This document shows positions 39,756-47,871 of a DNA stretch of 64,000 nucleotides, in pieces; position 1 is the first letter of the stretch, and the number at the start of each line of letters is the position of its first letter. The notes beneath the pieces are model-generated. The model was given only the letters and a program-made list of their open reading frames with translations. It was not told the DNA's origin and did no database searches. The DNA comes from Skermania piniformis (lineage in GTDB: Bacteria; Actinomycetota; Actinomycetes; Mycobacteriales; Mycobacteriaceae), in contig NZ_CP079105.1 of NCBI RefSeq assembly GCF_019285775.1, positions 1,550,001 to 1,614,000 of the forward strand. Direction: 5' to 3'. The translations under genes and the position numbers were made by a program.

Positions 39756-40516
39756 GTCTCGCGGTACGCGTGATCCCGTGCTTGGATGTCGACGCCGGCC
39801 GGGTGGTCAAGGGGGTGAACTTCGCGAACCTGCGCGATGCCGGTGACCCGGTCGAGCTGGCCGCCCGCTACGACGCGCAGGGCGCGGACGAGCTGACCTT
39901 TCTCGATGTCACCGCATCCAGTGGAGACCGCGCGACGATGGTCGAGGTGGTCACCCGGACCGCCGAGCAGGTGTTCATCCCGCTTACCGTCGGTGGTGGG
40001 GTACGCGGCGTCGCCGACGTCGACCGGTTGTTGCGGGCCGGCGCGGACAAGGTGTCGGTGAACACCGCGGCGATCGCCCGACCCGAGCTGCTCTACGAAC
40101 TCAGCCGGCGGTTCGGGGCGCAGTGCATCGTGCTCTCGGTGGACGCGCGGACGGCGCCGGCCGGCACCCCGTCCGGCTGGGAGGTCACCACCCACGGGGG
40201 AAAGCGGGGCACCGGGATCGACGCCGTCGAATGGGCGGCGCGCGGTGCCGAACTCGGTGTCGGGGAGATCCTGCTCAACTCGATGGACGCCGACGGCACC
40301 AAAGCCGGTTTCGACCTGGCGATGATCCGCGCGGTGCGGGCGGCGGTGCCGGTTCCGGTGATCGCCAGCGGGGGTGCGGGTGCCGTATCGCATTTCCCAC
40401 CCGCCGTGCAGGCCGGCGCGGATGCGGTACTGGCCGCCAGCGTGTTCCATTTCGGCGACATGACGATCGGTCAGGTGAAAGACGCGATGCGGGCGGACGG
40501 GATCGTCGTCCGCTGA
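39752..40516 (+). CDS. hisF: Imidazole glycerol phosphate synthase, cyclase subunit
   Basis: Uses ammonia delivered by HisH to cyclise PRFAR to imidazole glycerol phosphate and AICAR. It is 254 residues. [19 protein letters not shown] has the first catalytic Asp, [18 protein letters not shown], and the second Asp lies in [18 protein letters not shown] at 39752 overlaps the impA stop; the longer open frame starting inside impA is rejected. Confidence 0.97.
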   Translation: MSLAVRVIPCLDVDAGRVVKGVNFANLRDAGDPVELAARYDAQGADELTFLDVTASSGDRATMVEVVTRTAEQVFIPLTVGGGVRGVADVDRLLRAGADKVSVNTAAIARPELLYELSRRFGAQCIVLSVDARTAPAGTPSGWEVTTHGGKRGTGIDAVEWAARGAELGVGEILLNSMDADGTKAGFDLAMIRAVRAAVPVPVIASGGAGAVSHFPPAVQAGADAVLAASVFHFGDMTIGQVKDAMRADGIVVR

Positions 40517-40522
40517 GATCAC

Positions 40523-40537
40523 TAGGCTGGAGCGATG
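40523..40537 (+). promoter_or_regulatory. TAGGCT element just upstream of hisI
   Basis: TAGGCT at 40523-40528, six bases (including GGAG), then the hisI ATG at 40535. It could be a weak internal promoter; the GGAG also works as a short-spaced ribosome-binding site, so readthrough translation is equally likely. Confidence 0.25.
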
Positions 40538-40870
40538 GCACTGGACCCGGAGATCGCCGCCCGGCTCAAACGCAACGATGCCGGCCTGATCGCCGCCGTC
40601 GCGCAGGAACGCGGCACGGGTGACGTGCTGATGGTGGCCTGGATGGACGACGAGGCGCTCGCCCGTACCCTCGCCACCCGCACGGCGACCTACTATTCGC
40701 GGTCTCGGCAGCAGTACTGGGTGAAGGGCGAAACCTCCGGGCACACCCAGCACGTGCACGAGGTGCGGCTCGACTGCGACGGAGACACGGTGCTGCTCGT
40801 CGTCGATCAGGTCGGCCCGGCCTGCCATACCGGCACGCACACCTGCTTCACCGCCGACCGGCTCCTCTGA
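40535..40870 (+). CDS. hisI: Phosphoribosyl-AMP cyclohydrolase
   Basis: Opens the purine ring of PR-AMP in histidine synthesis. It is 111 residues, a monofunctional form without the HisE pyrophosphohydrolase domain. [35 protein letters not shown], the zinc/magnesium residues in [11 protein letters not shown] and the final CHTGTHTCF motif are intact. Last gene of the his operon; hisE and hisG must lie elsewhere. A hairpin overlaps its stop. Confidence 0.96.
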   Translation: MALDPEIAARLKRNDAGLIAAVAQERGTGDVLMVAWMDDEALARTLATRTATYYSRSRQQYWVKGETSGHTQHVHEVRLDCDGDTVLLVVDQVGPACHTGTHTCFTADRLL

Positions 40871-40891
40871 CACCCGCTCGGCGTGTCGGAG
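40865..40891 (+). terminator. Hairpin at the end of the his operon
   Basis: CTCTGACAC-type stem (40865-40873) pairs with GTGTCGGAG (40883-40891), nine pairs including one G-U, with a 9-base loop. It overlaps the hisI stop codon. No T-tract follows, as is common in high-GC actinobacteria. It separates his from the recA promoter. Confidence 0.6.
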
Positions 40892-40906
40892 CACCCGGGC
40901 TTGGAC

Positions 40907-40929
40907 TCGAACATCTGTTCCCCTAGGCT
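40907..40929 (+). promoter_or_regulatory. LexA box and first recA promoter
   Basis: TCGAAC-ATCT-GTTCCC at 40907-40922 matches the actinobacterial SOS box TCGAAC-N4-GTTCGA except for the last two bases. It directly precedes a -10-like TAGGCT at 40924-40929. LexA bound here would block this promoter until DNA damage. Confidence 0.85.
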
Positions 40930-40943
40930 CGACCGCGACGAAC

Positions 40944-40966
40944 TTGTCGGTGCCGCGTTCTAGCCT
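40944..40966 (+). promoter_or_regulatory. LexA-independent DNA-damage promoter of recA (RecA-NDp / PafBC type)
   Basis: TTGTCGGTG at 40944-40952, exactly eight bases, then TAGCCT at 40961-40966. This is a full match to the mycobacterial motif tTGTCRgtg-N8-TAnnnT for RecA/LexA-independent DNA-damage promoters. The position is ~45 bases upstream of the recA ATG, as for the second promoter of M. tuberculosis recA. Confidence 0.85.
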
Positions 40967-41014
40967 GGCGGCAACTGCTGGACGAGACATCGATTCGAGT
41001 AAAGGGGACCGCAC

Positions 41015-42058
41015 ATGGCCGCTCAGGCGCACGATCGCGACAAGGCGCTGGAACTGGCGTTGGCGCAGATCGACAAGAATTTCGGCAAGGGGTCGGTGAT
41101 GCGCCTGGGGGAGGAGGCGCATCAGCCGATCTCGGCCATTCCGACCGGTTCGATCGCCTTGGATGTGGCGCTGGGGATCGGCGGGCTGCCGCGGGGCCGG
41201 GTCGTCGAGATCTACGGTCCGGAATCGTCCGGTAAGACCACGGTTGCATTGCATGCGGTGGCGAACGCGCAAGCCGCCGGCGGGATCGCCGCCTTCATCG
41301 ACGCCGAGCACGCACTCGACCCGGAGTACGCACGCAAGCTCGGGGTGGATACCGACGGGCTGCTGGTGTCCCAGCCGGACACCGGCGAGCAGGCGCTGGA
41401 GATCGCCGACATGCTGATCCGCTCCGGCGCACTGGACATCATCGTGATCGACTCGGTGGCTGCGTTGGTGCCGCGCGCCGAGATCGAAGGCGAGATGGGC
41501 GACAGCCACGTCGGCCTGCAGGCCCGATTGATGAGCCAGGCGTTGCGCAAGATGACCGGTGCGCTGAGCAATTCGGGCACCACCGCGGTCTTCATCAACC
41601 AGCTCCGGGAGAAGATCGGAGTCATGTTCGGTTCTCCCGAAACCACTACCGGCGGTAAGGCTTTGAAGTTCTACTCGTCGGTGCGGCTGGATGTGCGGCG
41701 GATCGAGACGCTCAAGGACGGCTCGGATGCGGTCGGCAACCGGACCCGGGTGAAGGTAGTCAAGAACAAGGTGTCGCCGCCGTTCAAACAGGCCGAGTTC
41801 GACATCCTCTACGGAGTCGGGATCAGCAAGGAGGGCTCGCTGATCGACATGGGGGTGGAGCACGGCTTCATCCGGAAGTCCGGTTCCTGGTTCACCTACG
41901 ACGGCGATCAGCTCGGTCAGGGCAAGGAGAATGCGCGCCGGTTCCTGCGGGAAAATCCCGATGTGCGGGACGAGATCGAGAAGAAGATCAAGGAGAAGTT
42001 GGGCATCGGCGCCGATCTGACCGCCGATGGCGCGAACGTCGTCCCGGTCGATTTCTAG
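41015..42058 (+). CDS. recA: Recombinase RecA
   Basis: Homologous recombination and SOS coprotease. The 347-residue length is normal and there is no intein, unlike M. tuberculosis RecA. Walker [10 protein letters not shown] with Lys74; conserved [33 protein letters not shown] (Walker B and loop L1), and the DNA-binding L2 region [23 protein letters not shown] at 41015 with AAAGGGGA seven bases upstream. It carries two damage-inducible promoters. recX starts 3 bases after its stop. Confidence 0.98.
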   Translation: MAAQAHDRDKALELALAQIDKNFGKGSVMRLGEEAHQPISAIPTGSIALDVALGIGGLPRGRVVEIYGPESSGKTTVALHAVANAQAAGGIAAFIDAEHALDPEYARKLGVDTDGLLVSQPDTGEQALEIADMLIRSGALDIIVIDSVAALVPRAEIEGEMGDSHVGLQARLMSQALRKMTGALSNSGTTAVFINQLREKIGVMFGSPETTTGGKALKFYSSVRLDVRRIETLKDGSDAVGNRTRVKVVKNKVSPPFKQAEFDILYGVGISKEGSLIDMGVEHGFIRKSGSWFTYDGDQLGQGKENARRFLRENPDVRDEIEKKIKEKLGIGADLTADGANVVPVDF

Positions 42059-42061
42059 CTC

Positions 42062-42622
42062 GTGCGCACGCAGAAGCGTCCGGACCGCGATGGTGGCACT
42101 CTCGAGCAGGCCAAGCAGGTATGCCTGCGGTTGCTCACCGACCGGGCGCACAGCCGAGCCGAACTGACCGAGCGGCTTGCCCGGCACGGTTTCCGGGCAG
42201 ATGTGGCAGAGGCGGCGCTGGAACGCCTCGCCGAGGTCGGGCTGATCGACGACGCGGCCTTCGCTCGGCAGTGGGTTGCCTCCCGGCATACCCACGCCGG
42301 TCGCGGCCGGCGGTCGTTGGCTGCCGAACTGCGCAGCAAGGGTATCGGTGAAGCGGAGTCCAGCGCTGCGTTGGCAGCGGTGACCGTCGACGACGAGCGT
42401 GTTCGCGCTGCCGAGCTGGTCCGGCGGAAGCTGCGGGGAACCGAGCCGCCGGCGGATCGTCTCGACCGGGATCGGTTGATGCGTCGGCTGATCGGCATGT
42501 TGGTGCGCCGCGGCTACGACGGTGGATTGGCGATGGCGGTGGTGCGGGAAGAAATGGCGGCGGTAGCCCACGAGCTGAGCGCACCTGATCCGGCCGACGA
42601 TGACCCTATGCTGACGTCATGA
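42062..42622 (+). CDS. recX: RecA regulatory protein RecX
   Basis: Small helical inhibitor that caps RecA filaments. It is 186 residues. Three-helix RecX repeats: EQAKQVCLRLLTDRAHSRAELTERLARHGF, LAEVGLIDDAAFARQWVASR, SKGIGEAESSAALAAV, and LIGMLVRRGYDGGLAMAVVREE. GTG at 42062, four bases after recA, so cotranscribed and translated from the same damage-inducible message. Its stop overlaps the next ATG. Confidence 0.93.
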   Translation: MRTQKRPDRDGGTLEQAKQVCLRLLTDRAHSRAELTERLARHGFRADVAEAALERLAEVGLIDDAAFARQWVASRHTHAGRGRRSLAAELRSKGIGEAESSAALAAVTVDDERVRAAELVRRKLRGTEPPADRLDRDRLMRRLIGMLVRRGYDGGLAMAVVREEMAAVAHELSAPDPADDDPMLTS

Positions 42623-42837
42623 CCGCTCTCGACCGCTTGTGTGCTGACACCGGCATGAACCGTGACGTAGTCGCGGCGCTCGGTCCGCTCGGCGACGACC
42701 GCTATGCGGAACTGGCCGCCGCGTTCGAGCGGGCCCGGATGCAGCGTAAGCAGGAGCTGCGCGCCGCCACCGAGAACGGCTTGAACGCGGTGCCGCGGTT
42801 GCTGCGGCCGGCGGTTCGCGCGGTGTTGTCCGCATGA
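42619..42837 (+). CDS. Hypothetical protein downstream of recX
   Basis: 72 residues, helical and charged, no cysteine cluster or membrane helix (CADTGMNRDVVAALGPLG, AELAAAFERARMQRKQELRA). ATG at 42619 overlaps the recX stop and its own stop overlaps the next ATG, so it belongs to the recA-recX transcript. No known family recognised. Its conserved position would suggest a role linked to the downstream protein; the reading is short but coupling on both sides supports it. Confidence 0.65.
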   Translation: MTALDRLCADTGMNRDVVAALGPLGDDRYAELAAAFERARMQRKQELRAATENGLNAVPRLLRPAVRAVLSA

Positions 42838-43622
42838 TCTCGTTCGCCACCCGGGCCGAACTGATCAAGATTGCTCGGGTTCTCGACGTCGATCCGGACG
42901 ACCTGAACTATCTCGCCGATGCGTCGCCGGCCGCGCTGCGGGAGTTCCGGGTCGAGCTGGCCCGAACCCTGGACAAGCGATACCAGGCGTTGTTCGCCAG
43001 GTTGGGCAAGGCCGGTTCGCTGGTGCCGGCCGGGGTCGCGGCCAAGATCGCCACCACGTTCTTCGGCCCGGCCCTGTGCGGTCCGATAGCGGCAAACCTG
43101 CCGCCGGCCAAAGCCGCCGGCTTGATCGAGCAGCTGCCGGTCGGATTTCTGGCCGACACCGCCCGCTATATCGACCCGGACGTGGCCGCGCCCGTGGTCC
43201 GAGCGCTGGACAGTCGATCGATGTCTCCGGTGGTGCAGGAATTGCTGCGCCGGGGTGACCACGTGTCCCTCGCCCGGTTCGTGAACGCGCTCACCGACCG
43301 GCAGTTGCGTCAGATCGTCCCGCAGGTCCGGACCGGTGACGACCTACTGCTCACCGCGCTGAACGTGGAAACCGCGCAACGTCTCGACGCGTTGCTGGCG
43401 TTGCTGCCCGACGATCGAGTGGCTGCGTTGTTGCAGGCCGCGGTCGACCGAGACCTGGTTGCGGAGTCGATCCCGGTGCTGGCCGCGGTCTCACCGCAGG
43501 CGCAGCAGCGGCTCGCCCGGATCGCGGCCGGGCTCGGAACCGAGGTGTCGGCCGCGGTGGCCGCGGCGGCAGCTGCCGCGGGGGAGGCCGATCTGGCGGC
43601 GGCGTTTCCGGCGTCGCGCTAG
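42834..43622 (+). CDS. Helical-repeat protein, MgtE-N-like, function unknown
   Basis: 262 residues, almost entirely alpha-helical. Repeated units of ~35-40 residues (LARTLDKRYQALFARLG, AAKAAGLIEQLPVGFLADTARYID, DVAAPVVRALDSRSMSPVVQELL, LARFVNALTDRQLRQIV, ETAQRLDALLALLPDDRVAALLQAA) recall the superhelical N-domain of MgtE. There is no channel domain, transmembrane helix or CBS domain. A final Ala-rich stretch follows. It is translationally coupled to the 72-residue gene and so lies in the DNA-damage-induced recA transcript. Neither partner nor function is known. Confidence 0.75.
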   Translation: MISFATRAELIKIARVLDVDPDDLNYLADASPAALREFRVELARTLDKRYQALFARLGKAGSLVPAGVAAKIATTFFGPALCGPIAANLPPAKAAGLIEQLPVGFLADTARYIDPDVAAPVVRALDSRSMSPVVQELLRRGDHVSLARFVNALTDRQLRQIVPQVRTGDDLLLTALNVETAQRLDALLALLPDDRVAALLQAAVDRDLVAESIPVLAAVSPQAQQRLARIAAGLGTEVSAAVAAAAAAAGEADLAAAFPASR

Positions 43623-43651
43623 TTGACAGGTCGCGGTGGGGCTGCCACGAT
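43623..43651 (+). promoter_or_regulatory. Sigma-A-type promoter of the cys operon
   Basis: TTGACA at 43623-43628, a 17-base spacer and CACGAT at 43646-43651, just after the stop of the upstream gene and ~50 bases before cysD. Confidence 0.55.
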
Positions 43652-43667
43652 GCGGGCGCCTGTTTTC

Positions 43668-43684
43668 TTGGTCAGATTTACCAA
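43668..43684. promoter_or_regulatory. Inverted repeat in the cysD 5' region
   Basis: TTGGT-CAGATTT-ACCAA, perfect 5-bp arms with a 7-base AT-rich spacer, lies between the predicted -10 and the cysD ribosome-binding site. It is a candidate operator for a sulfur regulator; no known consensus is claimed. Confidence 0.4.
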
Positions 43685-43698
43685 CTTTGTGAGGATGT

Positions 43699-44625
43699 AT
43701 GACCGAGTTGTCCGCGTTGCCGACGGTCGGCCAGTACGAGCTGAGCCACCTGCGCGCACTGGAAGCCGAAGCGGTACACATCATCCGGGAGGTCGCAGCC
43801 GAGTTGGAGCGGCCGGTGCTGCTGTTCTCGGGCGGCAAGGATTCGATCGTGATGCTGCACCTGGCGACCAAGGCGTTCCGGCCGGGTCGGCTGCCGTTCC
43901 CGGTGATGCACGTCGATACCGGGCACAACTTCGAGGAAGTGATCGCCACCCGCGACCGGCTGGTCGACGAGTACGGGGTACGCCTGGTGGTTGCCCGAGT
44001 GCAGGACGATATCGATGCCGGCCGGGTGGTCGATACCGGACCGTCGCGTAACCCGCTGCAGACGGTCACCCTGCTGCGCGGGATCGCCGAGGGGCGATTC
44101 GATGCCGCATTCGGCGGTGCCCGCCGTGACGAGGAGAAGGCCCGAGCCAAGGAACGGGTGTTCAGCCTGCGGGACGAGTTCGGTCAGTGGAATCCCAAGG
44201 CGCAGCGACCGGAGGTGTGGAATCTCTACAACAGTCGGCACCGGCGGGGCGAGCACATGCGGGTCTTTCCGCTCTCGAACTGGACCGAGTACGACATCTG
44301 GGCCTACATCGGCGCCGAGCAGATCCGGTTGCCGGAGATCTACTACGCACATACCCGACCGGTGTTCCGGCGGGACGGAATGCTGCTGGCGGTGCACCCG
44401 TATCTGTCGCCCGGCCCGGATGAGCAGGTGTTCGAGACGTCGGTCCGGTTTCGCACCGTCGGTGACGTGACCTGTACCGGCTGTGTCGAGTCCACCGCGG
44501 CCACCGTCGAGGAGGTGATCGCGGAGACCGCGGTGTCCCGGCTCACCGAGCGCGGCGCCACCCGTGCCGACGATCGGATCTCCGATGCCGGCATGGAAGA
44601 TCGCAAGCGGGAAGGATACTTCTGA
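43699..44625 (+). CDS. cysD: Sulfate adenylyltransferase subunit 2
   Basis: With CysN makes APS from sulfate and ATP. It is 308 residues. PP-loop signature LFSGGKDSIVMLHLATKAF near residue 50; GGARRDEEKARAKERVFS; NWTEYDIWAYIGAEQI; the terminal RAGDRISDAGMEDRKREGYF-like end is present as DDRISDAGMEDRKREGYF. ATG at 43699 follows GAGG with a 4-base spacer. A 22-codon micro-ORF fills the 61 bases between its stop and cysNC. Confidence 0.96.
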   Translation: MTELSALPTVGQYELSHLRALEAEAVHIIREVAAELERPVLLFSGGKDSIVMLHLATKAFRPGRLPFPVMHVDTGHNFEEVIATRDRLVDEYGVRLVVARVQDDIDAGRVVDTGPSRNPLQTVTLLRGIAEGRFDAAFGGARRDEEKARAKERVFSLRDEFGQWNPKAQRPEVWNLYNSRHRRGEHMRVFPLSNWTEYDIWAYIGAEQIRLPEIYYAHTRPVFRRDGMLLAVHPYLSPGPDEQVFETSVRFRTVGDVTCTGCVESTAATVEEVIAETAVSRLTERGATRADDRISDAGMEDRKREGYF

Positions 44626-44690
44626 TGACCATGGTTCGGTCGAACCTGATTCGGTTGCACACGGTGCGGTTGAACCCGGTGCGGTCATGA
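44625..44690 (+). CDS. Micro-ORF linking cysD and cysNC
   Basis: A 21-residue frame. It begins with ATG overlapping the cysD stop (TGATG) and ends with TGA overlapping the cysNC start (ATGA). The peptide is Arg/Val/Leu-rich with a loose repeat (VRSN...VRLN...VRS), reflecting a repeated CGGTGCGGT in the DNA. cysNC has no convincing ribosome-binding site of its own, so ribosomes passing through this frame may deliver translation to it. There is no evidence that the peptide itself acts. Confidence 0.45.
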   Translation: MTMVRSNLIRLHTVRLNPVRS

Positions 44691-46537
44691 CGACACTGCT
44701 CCGCCTGGCCACCGCCGGCTCGGTCGACGACGGCAAGTCCACGCTGATCGGTCGGCTGCTCTACGACTCCAAAGCGGTGATGGAGGACCAACTCGCGGCG
44801 GTCGAGCGCACCTCGCAGGAGCGGGGCAGCGACTACACCGACCTGGCACTGGTCACCGACGGGCTGCGCTCCGAGCGTGAGCAGGGCATCACCATCGATG
44901 TCGCCTACCGCTATTTCGCCACACCGAAGCGCAAGTTCATCATCGCCGACACCCCCGGCCACATTCAGTACACCCGCAACATGGTGACCGGCACGTCCAC
45001 CGCGCAACTGGCGATCGTGCTGGTCGACGCTCGGCACGGATTGGCCGAGCAGTCGCGCCGGCACGCCTTCCTGGCGTCGCTGCTCGGGGTGCAGCACATC
45101 GTGCTGGCGGTGAACAAGATGGACCTGGTCGACTGGGACCAGCACCGCTACGAAGAGATCCGCGACGAATTCCATGCATTCGCAGCCCGATTGGACGTGC
45201 ACGACGTCACCAGTATCCCGCTGTCGGCGCTGCACGGCGACAACGTCGTGACGAAGTCGGCGCACACGCCGTGGTATCCCGGGGGGGCGCTGCTACCGCA
45301 CCTGGAGGATGTCTACATCGCCGGTGACCGCAACCTGGTCGACGTGCGCTTCCCGGTGCAGTACGTGATCCGGCCGCAGACCCACGAGCACGCCGACCAC
45401 CGCAGCTACGCCGGCACGGTGGCCAGCGGCGTGCTTCGTCCCGGCGACGACATCGTGGTGTTGCCGAGCGGCAAGAGCACCCGGGTGGTCGCCGTGGACG
45501 GGCCGACCGGACCGGTCACCGAGGCGTTTCCGCCGATGGCGGTGTCGGTCCGGGTGGCCGACGACATCGACATCTCGCGCGGCGATCTGCTCGCGCGGGT
45601 CGCCAATCAGCCCGAGGTGACCCGGCAGTTCGAGGCGACCGTATGTTGGATGGCCGACGACGGCGTGCTCGAAGCGGGTCGCGACTATGTGCTCAAGCAC
45701 ACCACCCGTACTGTCCGGGCACGGGTGGTGGAGTTGAACTATCGGCTCGACGTCAACACCCTGCACCGGGACAAGACGGCGACCACGCTGGCGCTCAACG
45801 AGCTCGGCCGGGTCACGCTGCGCACCCGGACGCCGCTCATGCTCGACGAGTACGCGCGCAACTCGGCCACCGGGTCGTTCATCCTGATCGACCCCGAAAC
45901 CAACGCGACGGCAGCGGCCGGCATGGTCCGGGCCACCACCCCGGTCGCCGACCGGGCGGCCAGCCCGAACGCGGTACCGCATCGATCGCTGGTCACCGCG
46001 GCCGACCGGCTCGGCAAGGGCCGCACGGTCTGGTTCACCGGGCTGTCCGGCTCCGGCAAGTCCTCGGTGGCAGTGCTGGTCGAGCGGAAGTTGTTGAGCC
46101 TGGGTTGCCCGGCTTATGTGCTCGACGGGGACAATCTGCGGCACGGGTTGAACGCCGACCTGGGCTTCTCGCGCACCGACCGAGACGAGAATCAGCGCCG
46201 ACTCGCCCATGTCGCGGCGTTGCTCGCCGATTCCGGACAGACGGTGCTCGTCTCGGCGATCAGTCCGATGGCCGAGCATCGGGCATCGGCGCGAGCGTTG
46301 CACGCCGAGCGCGGGTTCGACTTCTACGAGGTCTTTCTGGATACCCCGCTGGCCGACTGCGAGCGGCGCGACCCCAAGGGCTTGTACGCCCGGGCGCGAT
46401 CGGGCGAGATCACCCAGTTCACCGGGATCGACAGCCCGTACGAGCCACCGGTCGGCCCGGATCTGCGGCTCACCCCGGACCGTTCGCCGGAGGAAGCCGC
46501 GCAGCTGGTCCTCGACCTGCTCGGGCGGTCCGAGTGA
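44687..46537 (+). CDS. cysNC: Bifunctional sulfate adenylyltransferase GTPase subunit / APS kinase
   Basis: A fusion protein of 616 residues. The N-terminal ~430 residues are the CysN GTPase: GSVDDGKST at residues 11-19, DTPGH, NKMD, plus two EF-Tu-like beta-barrels. It stimulates APS formation by CysD. The C-terminal ~170 residues are CysC APS kinase making PAPS, with Walker A GLSGSGKS at 452-459, YVLDGDNLRHGLNADLGFS and KGLYARARSGEITQFTGIDSPYEPP. The CysNC fusion is standard in mycobacteria and relatives. ATG at 44687; stop overlaps cysQ GTG. Confidence 0.96.
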   Translation: MTTLLRLATAGSVDDGKSTLIGRLLYDSKAVMEDQLAAVERTSQERGSDYTDLALVTDGLRSEREQGITIDVAYRYFATPKRKFIIADTPGHIQYTRNMVTGTSTAQLAIVLVDARHGLAEQSRRHAFLASLLGVQHIVLAVNKMDLVDWDQHRYEEIRDEFHAFAARLDVHDVTSIPLSALHGDNVVTKSAHTPWYPGGALLPHLEDVYIAGDRNLVDVRFPVQYVIRPQTHEHADHRSYAGTVASGVLRPGDDIVVLPSGKSTRVVAVDGPTGPVTEAFPPMAVSVRVADDIDISRGDLLARVANQPEVTRQFEATVCWMADDGVLEAGRDYVLKHTTRTVRARVVELNYRLDVNTLHRDKTATTLALNELGRVTLRTRTPLMLDEYARNSATGSFILIDPETNATAAAGMVRATTPVADRAASPNAVPHRSLVTAADRLGKGRTVWFTGLSGSGKSSVAVLVERKLLSLGCPAYVLDGDNLRHGLNADLGFSRTDRDENQRRLAHVAALLADSGQTVLVSAISPMAEHRASARALHAERGFDFYEVFLDTPLADCERRDPKGLYARARSGEITQFTGIDSPYEPPVGPDLRLTPDRSPEEAAQLVLDLLGRSE

Positions 46538-47274
46538 GCGACCACCAGCTGGCGGCGGACCTGGCCACCCGGGCCGGGGAGCTGCTGCTCGCGGTCCGTG
46601 CCGAGTTGGCCGATGCGTCGGCCGCCGACCGTAAGGCGGCCGGCGACCGGCGCTCGCACGAGTTCCTGGTCGCCGAGCTGGCGGCCGCGCGCCCGGGCGA
46701 CACGGTGCTGTCGGAGGAGGGCGTCGACGATCCGGCCCGGCCGACCGCCGAACGGGTCTGGATCGTCGATCCGCTGGACGGTACCCGGGAGTTCGGCGAG
46801 CCGGATCGAGAGGACTGGGCCGTGCACGTCGCGCTGTGGCAGGCCGGTGAACTGGTGGCCGGAGCGGTCGCGTTGCCGGCGCAGCAGGCGACGCTGGCCA
46901 CCCCGGATGTGCCGGCGCCGGCGGCCGATGCCGGGCCGCCGCGGATCGTCGTCTCCCGAACCCGCCCGCCCGCGATCGCCCGCGCGGTGCGGGACGCGCT
47001 GGGCGGCGTGCTGGTGCCGATGGGTTCGGCCGGCGCGAAGGTCGCCGCGGTGGTGCAGGGACGAGCGGACGTCTACGTGCATGCGGGCGGACAATACGAG
47101 TGGGACTCGGCCGCGCCGGTGGCGGTCGCGCGCGCAGCGGGCCTGTCCACGTCGCGGATCGACGGATCGCCGTTACGCTACAACCGCGCCGAGCCGCGGC
47201 TGGACGACCTGGTGGTCTGCCGCCCGGAGTTGGCCGCCGCGGTGCTGGCGGTATCCGGGCAGGGGCCGGTCTGA
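46534..47274 (+). CDS. cysQ: 3'-phosphoadenosine 5'-phosphate phosphatase CysQ
   Basis: A 246-residue Mg-dependent phosphatase of the inositol-phosphatase superfamily that recycles PAP (or PAPS) produced downstream of CysNC. Metal-binding motifs: LSEEGVDD near residue 68, and [15 protein letters not shown] near residue 80; the late motif [16 protein letters not shown] is present. GTG at 46534 overlaps the cysNC stop. Its own stop overlaps the start of the Rrf2 gene. Confidence 0.92.
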   Translation: MSDHQLAADLATRAGELLLAVRAELADASAADRKAAGDRRSHEFLVAELAAARPGDTVLSEEGVDDPARPTAERVWIVDPLDGTREFGEPDREDWAVHVALWQAGELVAGAVALPAQQATLATPDVPAPAADAGPPRIVVSRTRPPAIARAVRDALGGVLVPMGSAGAKVAAVVQGRADVYVHAGGQYEWDSAAPVAVARAAGLSTSRIDGSPLRYNRAEPRLDDLVVCRPELAAAVLAVSGQGPV

Positions 47275-47753
47275 TGCGGATGTCGGCCAAGGCCGAGTAT
47301 GCCGTCCGGGCGATGGTCCAGCTGGCCACCGTGACGCCGGGGGAACTGGCCAAAGCGGAGGATCTGGCCAGGGCGCAAGGTATTCCGCCGCAGTTCCTGC
47401 TCGACATCCTCGCGGATCTGCGCACCGGCCGGTTGGTGCGCAGCCAGCGCGGGCGCGACGGCGGCTACGAGCTGGCCCGTCCTGGTGCCGAGATCAGCCT
47501 GGCCGACGTGTTGCGGTGTATCGACGGACCACTGGCCAGCGTGCGCGACATCAGCCTGATCGACCTGCCCTGTTCCGGGCCGACGGCCGCGTTGCCGGAG
47601 GTATGGCAGGCGTTGCGCGCGAGCATGCGATCGGTGCTCGAGCAGACCAGCCTGGTCCACGTGGCATCCGGCGAGCTACCCGGGCATGTCACGCTGTTGG
47701 CCGAGGATTATCGCGCCCAGCAGTCGCGACGAGGACATCAGCGGATGCGGTAG
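47274..47753 (+). CDS. Rrf2-family transcription regulator
   Basis: 159 residues. Winged helix at the N-terminus ([18 protein letters not shown], then [19 protein letters not shown] and [14 protein letters not shown]). The usual Fe-S loop with three cysteines is absent: only one Cys (DLPCSGP) is present. It is therefore more like CymR-type, cluster-free Rrf2 proteins than IscR/NsrR. Coupled to cysQ by overlapping stop and start, it is a good candidate for a regulator of the cys operon. This is inferred from context; targets are untested. Confidence 0.85.
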   Translation: MRMSAKAEYAVRAMVQLATVTPGELAKAEDLARAQGIPPQFLLDILADLRTGRLVRSQRGRDGGYELARPGAEISLADVLRCIDGPLASVRDISLIDLPCSGPTAALPEVWQALRASMRSVLEQTSLVHVASGELPGHVTLLAEDYRAQQSRRGHQRMR

Positions 47754-47766
47754 CCGGCATCCGCCC

Positions 47767-47820
47767 AGGCCGGACGGCCTATCCGGAGATCTGCCGCGGC
47801 GACAGCTACCTTCGAGTAGC
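47767..47820. promoter_or_regulatory. Region after the cys operon: small hairpin and palindrome
   Basis: AGGCC-GGAC-GGCCT (47767-47780) could be a weak terminator of the cys-rrf2 transcript. GCTAC-CTTCGA-GTAGC (47805-47820), with perfect 5-bp arms, sits beside the AT-rich segment GTAAATTTCGTTGTTTTC that precedes the next operon, where a promoter or operator would be expected. Confidence 0.35.
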
Positions 47821-47871
47821 GTAAATTTCGTTGTTTTCTCGACGGAGCCACGCCACAGGTGGAGGTATGTG

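Noticed and set aside
41015-42058. Intein inside recA, as in M. tuberculosis
   Set aside because: RecA is uninterrupted at the usual insertion point and is 347 residues long.
39209-42571. A 1,120-codon open frame antisense to impA, hisF, hisI, recA and recX
   Set aside because: It spans several clearly functional genes on the other strand; in GC-rich DNA the antisense phase of good genes is often stop-free. No domain is recognisable.
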